Shown here: piece by piece, positions 7,218 to 15,530 of the stretch
Numbering within the stretch: position 1 is the first letter of the stretch
How the letters are laid out: each line of letters starts with the position of its first letter
Assembly: GCA_937893155.1 (NCBI GenBank)
Contig: CALBGU010000146.1
Location: 1 to 20,480 of the forward strand
Reading direction: 5' to 3'
DNA from: an uncultured Treponema sp.
GTDB lineage: Bacteria > Spirochaetota > Spirochaetia > Treponematales > Treponemataceae
DNA length: 20,480 nucleotides
Program-made: the position numbers and the translations under genes
Notes under the pieces: generated by a model
Seen by the model: only the letters and a program-made list of their open reading frames with translations
Told to the model about the DNA's origin: nothing
Database searches by the model: none

Positions 7218-8324
7218 ATGAAACGCTCCATTTTTAGAAAATCTGCATTGGATAGAATCGCCTCGCTCGACCAGCTTGACCAGACGATGACGGTGGTAAA
7301 GCCGTCAAGCATTCTCGCGCTTCTTTCGGTGGCTATCATTATCGGCGTGGCATTTTTGTGGGGGATTTACGGCTCTGTGCCCGATACGGTAAACGGCAGC
7401 GGCGTTCTGATGAACATTGACCACATTACGAGCGTCAAATATGCAAATCAAGGCGCGGTCAAAAATATTTTCGTCCAGCACGGCGATATGGTGCATAACG
7501 GGCAGATTATCGCCCGCATTGAACGCCAAGATATTCTCGACCAAATCAAAGTGAATGAAAAAAAACTCGAAGGCTATCAGAAAATGCAGGAAGTGATTCA
7601 ATCTTCGCGCAAAACGGGCAATGCAAAAGCGCAGATGATGCAAAATCTGTATAATCAAGGGCTTATCACCGAGCAGGAATATCTTAATTCGCGCCAGACC
7701 GAAATGAATGTGGAGCAGCAGATTATCGAAATCAAGCAGCAGATTTTGCTTTTGAACGAAAATTATCAGACGGCGACGCAAGTGACCGCGACGGCAAGCG
7801 GGAGGATTATGGAAATCCCCGTGCGGCGCGGCGATTATGTGCAGCAGGGCACAACGATTGCCGTGATTGAGTCTGAAAGCGGCGAAAACGCGGTGGGTGC
7901 GCTGGCGTATTTTTCGGCTCTGGACGGAAAGAAAATCAAGCCCGGAATGAAAATCGGACTCGTGCCCACCACGGTAAAACAGGAAGAATACGGCTTTATT
8001 CAAGGCTTAATCACTGATGTGTCGGAATTTCCGGTGAGCGATAATTATCTTATGTCGAGTCTGCAAAACGTGAGTTTGGCAAACACATTTCATCAGATTC
8101 AAAATCCCATTGAAGTCAAGGTGAGCATTATCCCCGACCCGACCACCTATTCGGGCTACAAATGGTCGTCGTCAAAAGGTCCTGCGCAGAAAATCGGTTC
8201 GGGTTTTATCTGCTCGGCAAAAGTGACCACGGATTCTAAACGCCCGATTTCGCTCCTCATTCCGACCATCAAGAAAAAATTGCTCGGCGTGGGAGAAGAT
8301 TTTTCATCGAAAAAGGAACAATAA
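7218..8324 (+). CDS. HlyD-family adaptor of an NHLM-type peptide exporter
   Basis: This is a 368-residue membrane fusion protein. A short cytoplasmic N-terminus is followed by one membrane segment (about 31-51). The first lipoyl half is around GAVKNIFVQHGDMVHNGQII (79-98). A helical hairpin rich in Glu, Gln and Lys spans about 103-185. The second lipoyl half is ATASGRIMEIPVRRGDYVQQ (191-210), and a beta-rich C-terminal region follows. It bridges the inner-membrane ABC exporter and the TolC channel. Its pattern fits the NHLM HlyD subgroup that accompanies paired ABC genes. AGAGGAAA precedes ATG. The next gene starts two bases after its stop, showing one operon. The 82-base gap to the sigma gene holds no obvious promoter or terminator. 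Confidence 0.88.
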   Translation: MKRSIFRKSALDRIASLDQLDQTMTVVKPSSILALLSVAIIIGVAFLWGIYGSVPDTVNGSGVLMNIDHITSVKYANQGAVKNIFVQHGDMVHNGQIIARIERQDILDQIKVNEKKLEGYQKMQEVIQSSRKTGNAKAQMMQNLYNQGLITEQEYLNSRQTEMNVEQQIIEIKQQILLLNENYQTATQVTATASGRIMEIPVRRGDYVQQGTTIAVIESESGENAVGALAYFSALDGKKIKPGMKIGLVPTTVKQEEYGFIQGLITDVSEFPVSDNYLMSSLQNVSLANTFHQIQNPIEVKVSIIPDPTTYSGYKWSSSKGPAQKIGSGFICSAKVTTDSKRPISLLIPTIKKKLLGVGEDFSSKKEQ

Positions 8325-8326
8325 AA

Positions 8327-10498
8327 ATGGCGATTTTCAACAAAACAAAAACGCCGACCGTTTTGCAGATGGAAGCCCTTGAATGTGGCGCGGCGAGTCT
8401 TTCAATGATTTTATCGTATTATCACAAATACGTTTCGCTGGAAGAACTGCGCATTGAGTGCGGCGTTTCCCGCGACGGCACAAAGGCGAGCAATTTAATC
8501 AAGGCGGCGCGAAAATACGGCTTGGAAGCAAAAGGCTTCAAAATGGAAGTCGATGCGCTCCGTTCGCTCAAACGCCCCGCAATCATCTTTTGGAATTTCA
8601 ACCATTTTGTTGTTCTGGAAAAAGTAAAAAAGCACATCGCGCTGATAAACGACCCCGCAGTCGGGCGCAGAAGCGTGGAGATGGACGAATTCGATGAGTC
8701 TTTTACGGGCGTGGTGCTCACCTTTGCCCCGGGCGCGAATTTTGTTGCAAGCGGCGAAAAGCCAAAAATCTGGAATCGGCTCAAAAAGCGGCTCACGGGG
8801 CTTTCGTCGATTTTTGTGTTTTTGGGATTTTTGAGTTTTCTCTATTTTATTCCCGGTTTTGTGTATCCCACGTTTTCGCGCTTTTTTATCGATGAGATTC
8901 TGGTAAAAAGTTCAATAAATCTTCTAAAGCCGCTTCTCGTCGTAATGGCGCTCACGTGCATTATATCCACCATTTTGCAGGCAATTCAAAATACCGTTTT
9001 AATGCGATTTCAGGCGCGATTAAGCCTTTCGTCCGCGTCAAAGTTCATCGACCATATTTTTAGAATGCCGTTGCAGTTTTTTGCCCAGCGGCTTCCCGGC
9101 GAATTGTGCAACCGCATTTCTTCGTGCGATTCGGTGGCTTCGCTTGTTTCAGGGCAACTCATCGGCGTGGTAATCAATTTGTTCAGCACGGTGTTCTTTT
9201 TTGTGCTTATGCTGATGTACGACGTGCCGCTGACGGTGATTTCGGTGTCGCTCTCGCTGTTGGTCGTAGTGATTTTCAAGATTACCTCGGAGCGCGTAAA
9301 AAACAAGTCGTTCAAAATCGAGATGGAAGGCGGAAAACTCAGCGGCATCACGATGTCGGGCATAGAAATGATTGAATCGCTCAAGGCTTCCGGCTCGGAA
9401 AATGATTTTTTTATGCAATGGTCTGGGCAGCAGGCAAAAGTGATTTTGGAACATCAGCGGCTCGTCAAAACGAACACCGCAAACGCAATCATTCCGTCCA
9501 CCATTTCGCAGATTCAAAGCATTTTGATTTTGGCGTTCGGTGCCCTTCGCGTGATGGACGGACATCTGACAATCGGTATGCTGATGGCGTTTCAGGTGGT
9601 GCAATCCAATTTCGCCGCGCCGATAAACTCATTCTTGAGCCTCGGTGCATCGCTGCTTTCTGCCAACGCGGATATGCAGCGAATCGACGACGTAATGGAA
9701 TACCCCACGCCCCAGATTTTTAAGGACGATTTTGAAAACGAAAAAACACTGCCCCATTTTTACGCGCCAATCAAAAAACTCGAGGGCTATATTTCGCTCA
9801 AAAACGCGGTTTTCGGCTATTCTCCGCTTTCCGCGCCGCTTCTCAACGATGTATCTATCGAGTTTACGCCCGGAAAACGCATTGCGCTCGTGGGCGCAAC
9901 GGGCAGCGGCAAATCCACCATCGGCAAAATCTTGAGCGCGACCTATGCGCTGTGGAGCGGCGAACTGCTTTTTGACGGCAAACCGCTGTGCGAGATTGAG
10001 CGAAAAGTGTTTGCGCAGTCGGTTTCGGTGGTGAACCAAACGATTTCGCTTTTTGAAGGCACGGTCAAAGACAATATTACGATGTGGGACACGACAATCC
10101 CCGAAAACGTGTACATTCAGGCGGCAAAAGATGCCTGCATTCACGATGTCATCACGTCGCGCCCCAGCGGCTATTTTTCCGAAGTGAGCGAAGGCGGCAA
10201 AAATTTTTCGGGCGGGCAACGACAGCGCCTTGAAATCGCCCGCGCACTCGCCACAAATCCCAGAATCATCATTATGGACGAAGCCACCAGCGCGCTCGAC
10301 GCAATCACCGAGCAAACCGTTGACCAAAATATCCGCAGACGCGGCTGCACGAGCATTATCATTGCGCACCGTCTTTCCACAATCCGCGACTCCGACGAAA
10401 TCATCGTGCTCGACCACGGAAGCATCGTCCAGCGCGGCACGCACGAGGAACTGATGGCACAAGGCGGAATCTACAGCGAATTGGTAAGGACGATGTAA
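8327..10498 (+). CDS. NHLM-type peptidase/ABC exporter (C39 peptidase, permease, ATPase)
   Basis: This 723-residue protein combines leader cleavage and export. The N-terminal C39 cysteine peptidase (about 8-137) has catalytic Cys20 in LECGAAS, His93 in NFNHFVV and Asp109 in INDPAVG. The pattern SRDGTKASNLIKAARKYGLE is characteristic of NHLM ABC1 proteins. A six-helix ABC permease domain follows (about 155-450). The ATPase has Walker A GATGSGKST (523-531, Lys529), signature FSGGQRQRLE, Walker B IIIMDEATSALD (Asp651, Glu652) and the switch His in IIAHRLSTI. Nothing needed for activity is missing. It probably cuts the neighbouring 72-residue precursor after Ala-Ala-Gly and drives the core outwards. 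Its stop overlaps the next start (TAATG). Confidence 0.93.
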   Translation: MAIFNKTKTPTVLQMEALECGAASLSMILSYYHKYVSLEELRIECGVSRDGTKASNLIKAARKYGLEAKGFKMEVDALRSLKRPAIIFWNFNHFVVLEKVKKHIALINDPAVGRRSVEMDEFDESFTGVVLTFAPGANFVASGEKPKIWNRLKKRLTGLSSIFVFLGFLSFLYFIPGFVYPTFSRFFIDEILVKSSINLLKPLLVVMALTCIISTILQAIQNTVLMRFQARLSLSSASKFIDHIFRMPLQFFAQRLPGELCNRISSCDSVASLVSGQLIGVVINLFSTVFFFVLMLMYDVPLTVISVSLSLLVVVIFKITSERVKNKSFKIEMEGGKLSGITMSGIEMIESLKASGSENDFFMQWSGQQAKVILEHQRLVKTNTANAIIPSTISQIQSILILAFGALRVMDGHLTIGMLMAFQVVQSNFAAPINSFLSLGASLLSANADMQRIDDVMEYPTPQIFKDDFENEKTLPHFYAPIKKLEGYISLKNAVFGYSPLSAPLLNDVSIEFTPGKRIALVGATGSGKSTIGKILSATYALWSGELLFDGKPLCEIERKVFAQSVSVVNQTISLFEGTVKDNITMWDTTIPENVYIQAAKDACIHDVITSRPSGYFSEVSEGGKNFSGGQRQRLEIARALATNPRIIIMDEATSALDAITEQTVDQNIRRRGCTSIIIAHRLSTIRDSDEIIVLDHGSIVQRGTHEELMAQGGIYSELVRTM

Positions 10499-13065
10499 TG
10501 CAAAGCAAAATCTACGAAATCAACAACACGAATATTCTCACGCTTGACGGTTCAGCGCACAAAATTAAAATCCTGAGCGGACACGCCTATCTTTTTATCG
10601 TGAAAAAACTCAGCGACGGACGCACGGGCGCGCGGCGGGAAATCGCGCATTTTGGCGAGGGCGAGAGTTTTTACAACATCGCGGGCACTGAAAAATACGA
10701 GATTATTCTGGCTGGCACAAACGGCACGAAAGTCGAATTTTATGAGCCAAGCGAAAGCGATTTTGCGCAAAAAGCGGCAGATTGGCAAAAAAACATCATC
10801 ATCGACACCGAAACGGAAGCGGCGTGGGAAAATCTGCGCTCGATGAAGCAGCAAAAGCTCGCTGACCGCGCATTTTCGGCGGCTCTTGAAAACATTTCGT
10901 CCGTGGTAAACAAGCAGCGTTCAACGCAAAATCTGTTTGAGATAGACGATTTTCCCGTGGTCAAAGTGTTCAAAATCGTGGCAAAAAATATGGGCGGCAT
11001 TACGATTCGACAGCTCCCCGACCACAGCTATGAGCCAACAAAAGCGGGCGTGCAGCGGCTGGCAAAAGACAACACCGTGCGCGTTCGCGAAGTCGTGCTG
11101 CGCGAAAAATGGTATACCGAAGACAACGGGCATCTAATCGGCTTCTACAAAAAAGACGGCGACATCACGATTTCGGCTCAGCGCGATATGGAAGACGATT
11201 TGGTTCCCGTTGCGCTCATCAAAAACAAAAATACCTCGGGCTACAAAATCATCGACCCCACCGCAAACCTCGAAATCCCCGTAACCAAAAAAAACGCAAA
11301 GCAGATTTATCCCATGGCGATTATGGCGTATAAATCGATGGAAGAAGAAAAAATCTCCCTCAAAACAATCTGCCGCTTCGTCGTGATGGACATCAAGCGC
11401 GACATCGCTCGATTCATCATCATCGGGCTTTTATGCACGCTCATCGGGCTTATCACGCCGCTTATCACGCGCAATTTCATCGACAACGTGATTCCCGAGG
11501 CAGCAAGAACGCAAGCCGTGCAGATTTGCCTGCTCGTGTTTTTCTGCAATCTTTCGTCGATGATTGGCTCGCTGGCAAAATATTTTGCGAACATCAGAAT
11601 GGAAACGAAAGCCGACAGCGACCTAGAAGCCGCCGTGATGGACCGGCTTTTGAAGCTCCCCGTCGATTTTTTCAAGCAGTTTTCGTCAGGCGATTTGGCT
11701 TCCCGAACGATGACCATTTCTGAAATCCGAAAAGCGATTTTTAACATTGTGCTTTCGGTGTTTATGAACTTCATTTTCAGCTTTGTCTATCTCTTGCAAT
11801 GCTTCCGATTTTCTGCCTATTTTGCAAAATGGGGCATTCTCTTTTGCATTTTCCCGATTCTCATTTCGGCGCTCATCTGCTTTATCACCTACAAATGGGA
11901 AAAAAGCCTGATTGACTGTCAGGGAAAAATCCAAGGTATGCTTTTGCAATTTTTGAACGGCATCGAAAAAATCACCAATTCCCATTCCGAAAAACGCATT
12001 TTTGCCAAATGGTCAAGCGAATATATCCGCCAAACCAAAATCGGCTACACGCTCGGTCTGGTGGGGATTGTGAGCGCGCTCATCAACACGGTGTATCCCA
12101 CGCTCGTGTGCATTTTGTTCTATTACCTTTACGGGCGCGGCATAAAAATGCAGTCGATTTCAGGGCTTTCGACGGGAACGTTTATGGCATTTTTCAGCGC
12201 ATATTCGTCGTTCCAGAGCGCATTTTTGGGCGTGGCGGGCGCGCTTTTGCAAATCCGCAACGTGATACCGCTTACCAAACGCATTCAGCCCATTCTCGAC
12301 GCAAAACCAGAGTTTGAATATTCCAAACCCGCCATAGACAAGCTCAAAGGCGATATTGAAATCAGCCACCTAAACTTCCGCTACGCCCCAGACGCGCCGC
12401 TCGTGCTCAAAGACGTGAATATGAGCATAAAAAAGGGCGAGTTTGTCGCGGTGGTCGGCACATCAGGCGCAGGAAAATCCACGCTGATGCGAATGTTGCT
12501 CGGCTTTGAAAAGCCTGAATCTGGCTCTATCTTTTTTGACAGCCAAGACATTTCCGCGGTGGACATCGGTTCTCTTCGCCGTCAGCTCGGCGTAGTCCTC
12601 CAAAACGACACGGTTTTGCAGGGCACGGTGCTTCAAAACATCGTAGGCAGTTCGGGCTTAAAAGAAGCAGACGCTTGGGAAGCCGCAAAAAAAGTATCGT
12701 TCGATAAAGACATCGCCGAAATGCCAATGGGAATGTTCACGATGATTCCGGCGGGCGGCTCCACGCTTTCTGGCGGGCAGCTCCAGCGGCTCATCATTGC
12801 CCGCGCGATTATCCGCCGCCCGAGCGTGCTCATTTTTGACGAAGCCACCAGCGCGCTCGACAATTTAACGCAACTCGCCGTGCGCAAAAGTCTGGACGAA
12901 CTCAACGTTACCAGAATCATCATTGCGCACCGCCTTTCCACGATTATCAACGCCGACAAAATCTATGTGATGAAAGACGGCGAAGTGATTGAGAGCGGAA
13001 ATTACCGCGAATTGATGGAACAAAACGGCTATTTTGCCCAGCTGGCAAAGCGGCAGAATGTGTAG
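10498..13065 (+). CDS. NHLM-type second ABC permease/ATPase with a large N-terminal domain
   Basis: This 855-residue protein matches the partner ABC protein of NHLM export systems. Residues 1-295 form a soluble domain in two parts. The first has a short beta-rich, cupin-like stretch (FGEGESFYNIAG near 57-68). The second ends in the pattern VREVVLREKWY...GFYKKDG...YKIIDPTANLEIPVT, typical of NHLM ABC2 proteins and lacking a catalytic Cys. Permease helices span about 300-580. The ATPase follows with Walker A GTSGAGKST (654-662, Lys660), signature LSGGQLQRL, Walker B VLIFDEATSALD (Asp781, Glu782) and IIAHRLSTI. Both ATP sites look active. It starts by a one-base overlap with the previous stop and has AAGGA upstream. 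It may form a heterodimer with the preceding exporter; what the soluble domain recognises is unknown. Confidence 0.9.
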   Translation: MQSKIYEINNTNILTLDGSAHKIKILSGHAYLFIVKKLSDGRTGARREIAHFGEGESFYNIAGTEKYEIILAGTNGTKVEFYEPSESDFAQKAADWQKNIIIDTETEAAWENLRSMKQQKLADRAFSAALENISSVVNKQRSTQNLFEIDDFPVVKVFKIVAKNMGGITIRQLPDHSYEPTKAGVQRLAKDNTVRVREVVLREKWYTEDNGHLIGFYKKDGDITISAQRDMEDDLVPVALIKNKNTSGYKIIDPTANLEIPVTKKNAKQIYPMAIMAYKSMEEEKISLKTICRFVVMDIKRDIARFIIIGLLCTLIGLITPLITRNFIDNVIPEAARTQAVQICLLVFFCNLSSMIGSLAKYFANIRMETKADSDLEAAVMDRLLKLPVDFFKQFSSGDLASRTMTISEIRKAIFNIVLSVFMNFIFSFVYLLQCFRFSAYFAKWGILFCIFPILISALICFITYKWEKSLIDCQGKIQGMLLQFLNGIEKITNSHSEKRIFAKWSSEYIRQTKIGYTLGLVGIVSALINTVYPTLVCILFYYLYGRGIKMQSISGLSTGTFMAFFSAYSSFQSAFLGVAGALLQIRNVIPLTKRIQPILDAKPEFEYSKPAIDKLKGDIEISHLNFRYAPDAPLVLKDVNMSIKKGEFVAVVGTSGAGKSTLMRMLLGFEKPESGSIFFDSQDISAVDIGSLRRQLGVVLQNDTVLQGTVLQNIVGSSGLKEADAWEAAKKVSFDKDIAEMPMGMFTMIPAGGSTLSGGQLQRLIIARAIIRRPSVLIFDEATSALDNLTQLAVRKSLDELNVTRIIIAHRLSTIINADKIYVMKDGEVIESGNYRELMEQNGYFAQLAKRQNV

Positions 13066-13083
13066 CGCAAAAAAGGGATTGTC

Positions 13084-13110
13084 ATTATCGGGCTTGACCC
13101 GATAATCTTT
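13084..13110 (+). terminator. Terminator-like hairpin closing the export operon
   Basis: A perfect 9-bp stem pairs ATTATCGGG (13084-13092) with CCCGATAAT (13098-13106) around a 5-base loop. CTTTT follows. It lies 19 bases after the stop of the second ABC gene. The T tract is short, so termination may be partial and the next gene could receive some read-through. Confidence 0.65.
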
Positions 13111-13149
13111 TCAAAAATGACATAATACGAGTACATTGCGAGGAATAAA

Positions 13150-14325
13150 ATGAAACGAGATAGATTTTTGAAGATTGCACTTTTTCTTTCGGGAGCATTT
13201 TTCTTTTTGGGCTGCAAAAGCGACGACCCCGTAAAAGCGCGGCAGGAAGCAATAAAACAGCTGTACAAAAACGGCACGGTCAAAATCGCCATCGCAAACA
13301 GTTTTGTGCACAACGCAACAAAAATGTGGGAAGGCGCAGTGCTTGCTCAAGAAAAAATCAACCGCGATGCCCTGCTGCCCGTGCATCTGGAATTGGTAAA
13401 ATACGATGACGGCGGAAATACCATCACGGGAATGAAAACCGCATACGAAATCGCCTCCGACGAAGAAATCTGCGCGGTCATCGGGCACGGCTATTCCGAC
13501 ATTTCGCTGTCGTGTTCGCTCATCTATCAGTATTTCGGCATTTTAATGTTCAATTACATTTCCACCACGCACAGCCTCACGGAGCGCAACAACCCGCTCA
13601 TCTTCAGCAATATGCCCAACGACAGCGATTTTGGCAGGGAAATCGCGCAGTTGTGCAACCAAAACGGATACAGCAATGTTTTAATCTATTACCTCGAAAA
13701 CGCGTCGGGAACGAGCCTTTCAAACGCATTCGAGATAAATTGCAATAAATTCGGCATCAACGTAGTCAGCCGCGACAGCTACGATATGACCACATCGCCG
13801 CAGGAATTCGAGCGAATGGCAAAACGGTGGAAAAACAATTTTATCTTCGACGCGCTTTTTTTAGCAGGACGAATGCCGTCAATCCAATACATTATAGAAA
13901 CGCTCCGACAAAACGGCATTTCGTGCCCCATTTTGGGCGCAGACCCCTTCGATGACCCGCTTTTGACCCACGCCTTGAGCAAAAACGAAAACGGCAGGAT
14001 TTTCGCCGTCTCAAACTACGATTCAGAATCAGACAATCCGCGATTCAAGGAATTTTTCGCCGCGTTCAAAGAAAAATACGGCGAAGAGCCAGACCAAGAA
14101 GCATTGCAGGTATACGACGCGCTGACGGTGCTTTCGCGGGCAATCGCAATGGCGCATTTTGCAAATCCTAGCGAAATTGCCGAGGCACTGAGAAAGGAAA
14201 ACTGGAAAGAAGCCGCAGGTCCGTACACATTTGACAAAACGGGCGCAATCCAAGACCGCACCCTTACCGCGAAAGTCTTTCAGAACGGCGCTTTCGTCAA
14301 ACTCCCCGCCGAGTCAACGCACTGA
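13150..14325 (+). CDS. Type I periplasmic-binding lipoprotein (Leu/Ile/Val-binding-like)
   Basis: This 391-residue protein has a type II signal peptide with lipobox FLGC (Cys22). A receptor-type ligand-binding fold follows (Peripla_BP_6, branched-chain amino acid binding family). Typical stretches are GAVLAQEKINRDALL, the ICAVIGHGYSDISLSCSLIY lobe-1 region, FSNMPNDSDFGREIAQL, and GISCPILGADPFDDP. The C-terminal EALQVYDALTVLSRAI helix is also typical. No permease or ATPase of an importer is nearby, so it may serve an importer encoded elsewhere or act as a sensor. Ribosome binding site GAGGA precedes ATG. A CATAAT box (13121-13126) lacks a convincing -35. It follows the export operon after a weak terminator, so a role in sensing or immunity for the exported peptide is possible but only a positional guess. 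Confidence 0.8.
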   Translation: MKRDRFLKIALFLSGAFFFLGCKSDDPVKARQEAIKQLYKNGTVKIAIANSFVHNATKMWEGAVLAQEKINRDALLPVHLELVKYDDGGNTITGMKTAYEIASDEEICAVIGHGYSDISLSCSLIYQYFGILMFNYISTTHSLTERNNPLIFSNMPNDSDFGREIAQLCNQNGYSNVLIYYLENASGTSLSNAFEINCNKFGINVVSRDSYDMTTSPQEFERMAKRWKNNFIFDALFLAGRMPSIQYIIETLRQNGISCPILGADPFDDPLLTHALSKNENGRIFAVSNYDSESDNPRFKEFFAAFKEKYGEEPDQEALQVYDALTVLSRAIAMAHFANPSEIAEALRKENWKEAAGPYTFDKTGAIQDRTLTAKVFQNGAFVKLPAESTH

Positions 14326-14360
14326 ACCCCGCCGCAAAAAGACATTGCAGCACTTCAAAA

Positions 14361-14655
14361 CGCCCGTCGCAAAATGTTTTTGGTCGTCGAGATAGCACGA
14401 AGCGGCAAACACACAGTGTTTTGGGTCGTCGAGATAGCACGAAAGGGCAAACACACAGTGTTTTAGGTCGTCGAGATAGCACGAAAGCCCGCCGCACTTT
14501 GTTTTGGGTCGTTATGCCAGCATAAAAGCCCGCCGCACTTTGTTTTGAGCTATCTTGCTAGCAAAAAACACCAAACACACAGTGATTTGAGCCGTCATGC
14601 CAGCAAGAAACGTCGAACACACATCGGTTCGGGTCGTCTTGCTCTCAAGAAAGGG
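14361..14655 (+). repeat. Tandem array of seven 41-42 bp units with internal dyads
   Basis: GGTC or its variants AGCT/AGCC recur at 14382, 14424, 14466, 14507, 14548, 14590 and 14632 (steps 42, 42, 41, 41, 42, 42). Each unit has a GGTCGTC-like head, a variable self-complementary centre, and a tail close to CAAACACACAGTGTTTTG or CCGCCGCACTTTGTTTTG. The first tail contains its own dyad, AAACAC and GTGTTT. The 41-base steps break the reading frame on both strands, so this is not one continuous protein repeat. It fills most of the 435-base gap between the binding protein and the SUMF1-like gene. The remaining bases up to 14760 hold TTGACA at 14687-14692 and TATAAA at 14739-14744, which do not pair at standard spacing. 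Confidence 0.85.
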
Positions 14656-14760
14656 AAAAATATGGTGCGGCTCTCATTCCGAGTGCTTGACACGGGAATC
14701 TATTTCTCGACTCTTGTTATGGCGCAAAAATGCGTTACTATAAAAGAAGAGGAGTTTTTT

Positions 14761-15516
14761 ATGTCTGCCATAAAAACGGTTCTGTTGCTTTTATGTTTTT
14801 CTCTCTCGGTCGCGCTTTTTGCGCAGCATCGGCAAGCGATTCACGTCGATGAAATCGAATTTGCGTTGGTCGAAATCCCCGAAAAAAATTTCGCAATCTC
14901 CGAAACCGAGGTAACGCAGGATTTGTACGAATTGATAATGGGCGAAAATCCCAGCCACAACGTTGGCGAAAAGTTCCCTGTGGAAAATGTGAGTTGGTAC
15001 GACGCGATTGTGTTTTGCAATCTGCTTTCCCAAGCGACAGGCAGGCAAAGCGTGTACCGCGTGGACGGCAGCGCGAACACGGAAGATTGGGATTATCCGA
15101 TTCATTCAGGCGCGGGGATTTTGAGCGAGGTCGAAATCGATATGAGCGCAGATGGATTCCGCTTGCCGAACGAGGACGAATGGATTTTTGCGGCAAAAGG
15201 CGGGGCGGATTTTTTGTATTCAGGCAGCAACGACGCAAGCGAAGTCGCGTGGTTTTCGCGCACCAGCGGCGAATTCACGCACGAGGTCGCCTCAAAAAAG
15301 CCGAACGGATACGGCTTGTACGATATGAGCGGCAATGTGTGGGAATGGTGCAATGACAAAATAAAAGGCACGCGCTACAGGCTCAAAAAGGGCGGCTCGT
15401 GGTGCAGCGACAAAGAGCTGTGTACGGTGTCGTTCCGCGGCGCACATTACCCGAGCCGAAACCAGCCCTGCTACACCTATTTTAATATGGGATTCCGAAT
15501 CGCCGTTTCAAGATAA
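14761..15516 (+). CDS. Secreted SUMF1/FGE-like domain protein
   Basis: This 251-residue protein has a type I signal peptide (cleavage near LFAQ, residue 22) and one formylglycine-generating-enzyme/SUMF1 domain. Family landmarks run in order: ETEVTQDLYELIMGENPS (48-65), PVENVSWYDAIVFCNLLS (73-90), DGFRLPNEDEWIFAAKGG (131-148), NGYGLYDMSGNVWEWC (182-197), KKGGSW (209-214), FRGAH (225-229) and MGFRIA (243-248). Two cysteines, 215 and 221, lie where the catalytic pair of true FGE is found, but spaced one residue further apart. Most such domains in bacteria are non-catalytic or of unknown role. ATG 14761 is preferred because AGAGGAG lies just before it and the signal peptide begins there; the frame stays open upstream to 14545 only through the repeat array. 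It converges with the GNAT gene 14 bases away. Confidence 0.82.
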   Translation: MSAIKTVLLLLCFSLSVALFAQHRQAIHVDEIEFALVEIPEKNFAISETEVTQDLYELIMGENPSHNVGEKFPVENVSWYDAIVFCNLLSQATGRQSVYRVDGSANTEDWDYPIHSGAGILSEVEIDMSADGFRLPNEDEWIFAAKGGADFLYSGSNDASEVAWFSRTSGEFTHEVASKKPNGYGLYDMSGNVWEWCNDKIKGTRYRLKKGGSWCSDKELCTVSFRGAHYPSRNQPCYTYFNMGFRIAVSR

Positions 15517-15530
15517 CGGAAAAATGCACA

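Noticed and set aside
9629..10462. Long minus-strand open frame (277 residues) inside the C39/ABC exporter gene
   Set aside because: It is antisense to a fully intact ATPase domain, has no family-like motifs and no start signals; it is a codon-bias shadow.
14297..14497. Minus-strand 66-residue frame with a 14-residue repeat (FVLSRRPKTLCVC type)
   Set aside because: It exists only because three neighbouring units are 42 bases apart. The 41-base steps break it, and it has no ribosome binding site or start context.
14361..14655. The repeat array as a CRISPR array
   Set aside because: There are no unique spacers between constant repeats. The whole 41-42 bp unit is repeated with gradual change, and no cas genes are present.
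14545..14760. Upstream extension of the SUMF1-like gene by 72 codons
   Set aside because: The extension translates the 41-42 bp repeat array. A strong ribosome binding site and a clear signal peptide begin at 14761 instead.
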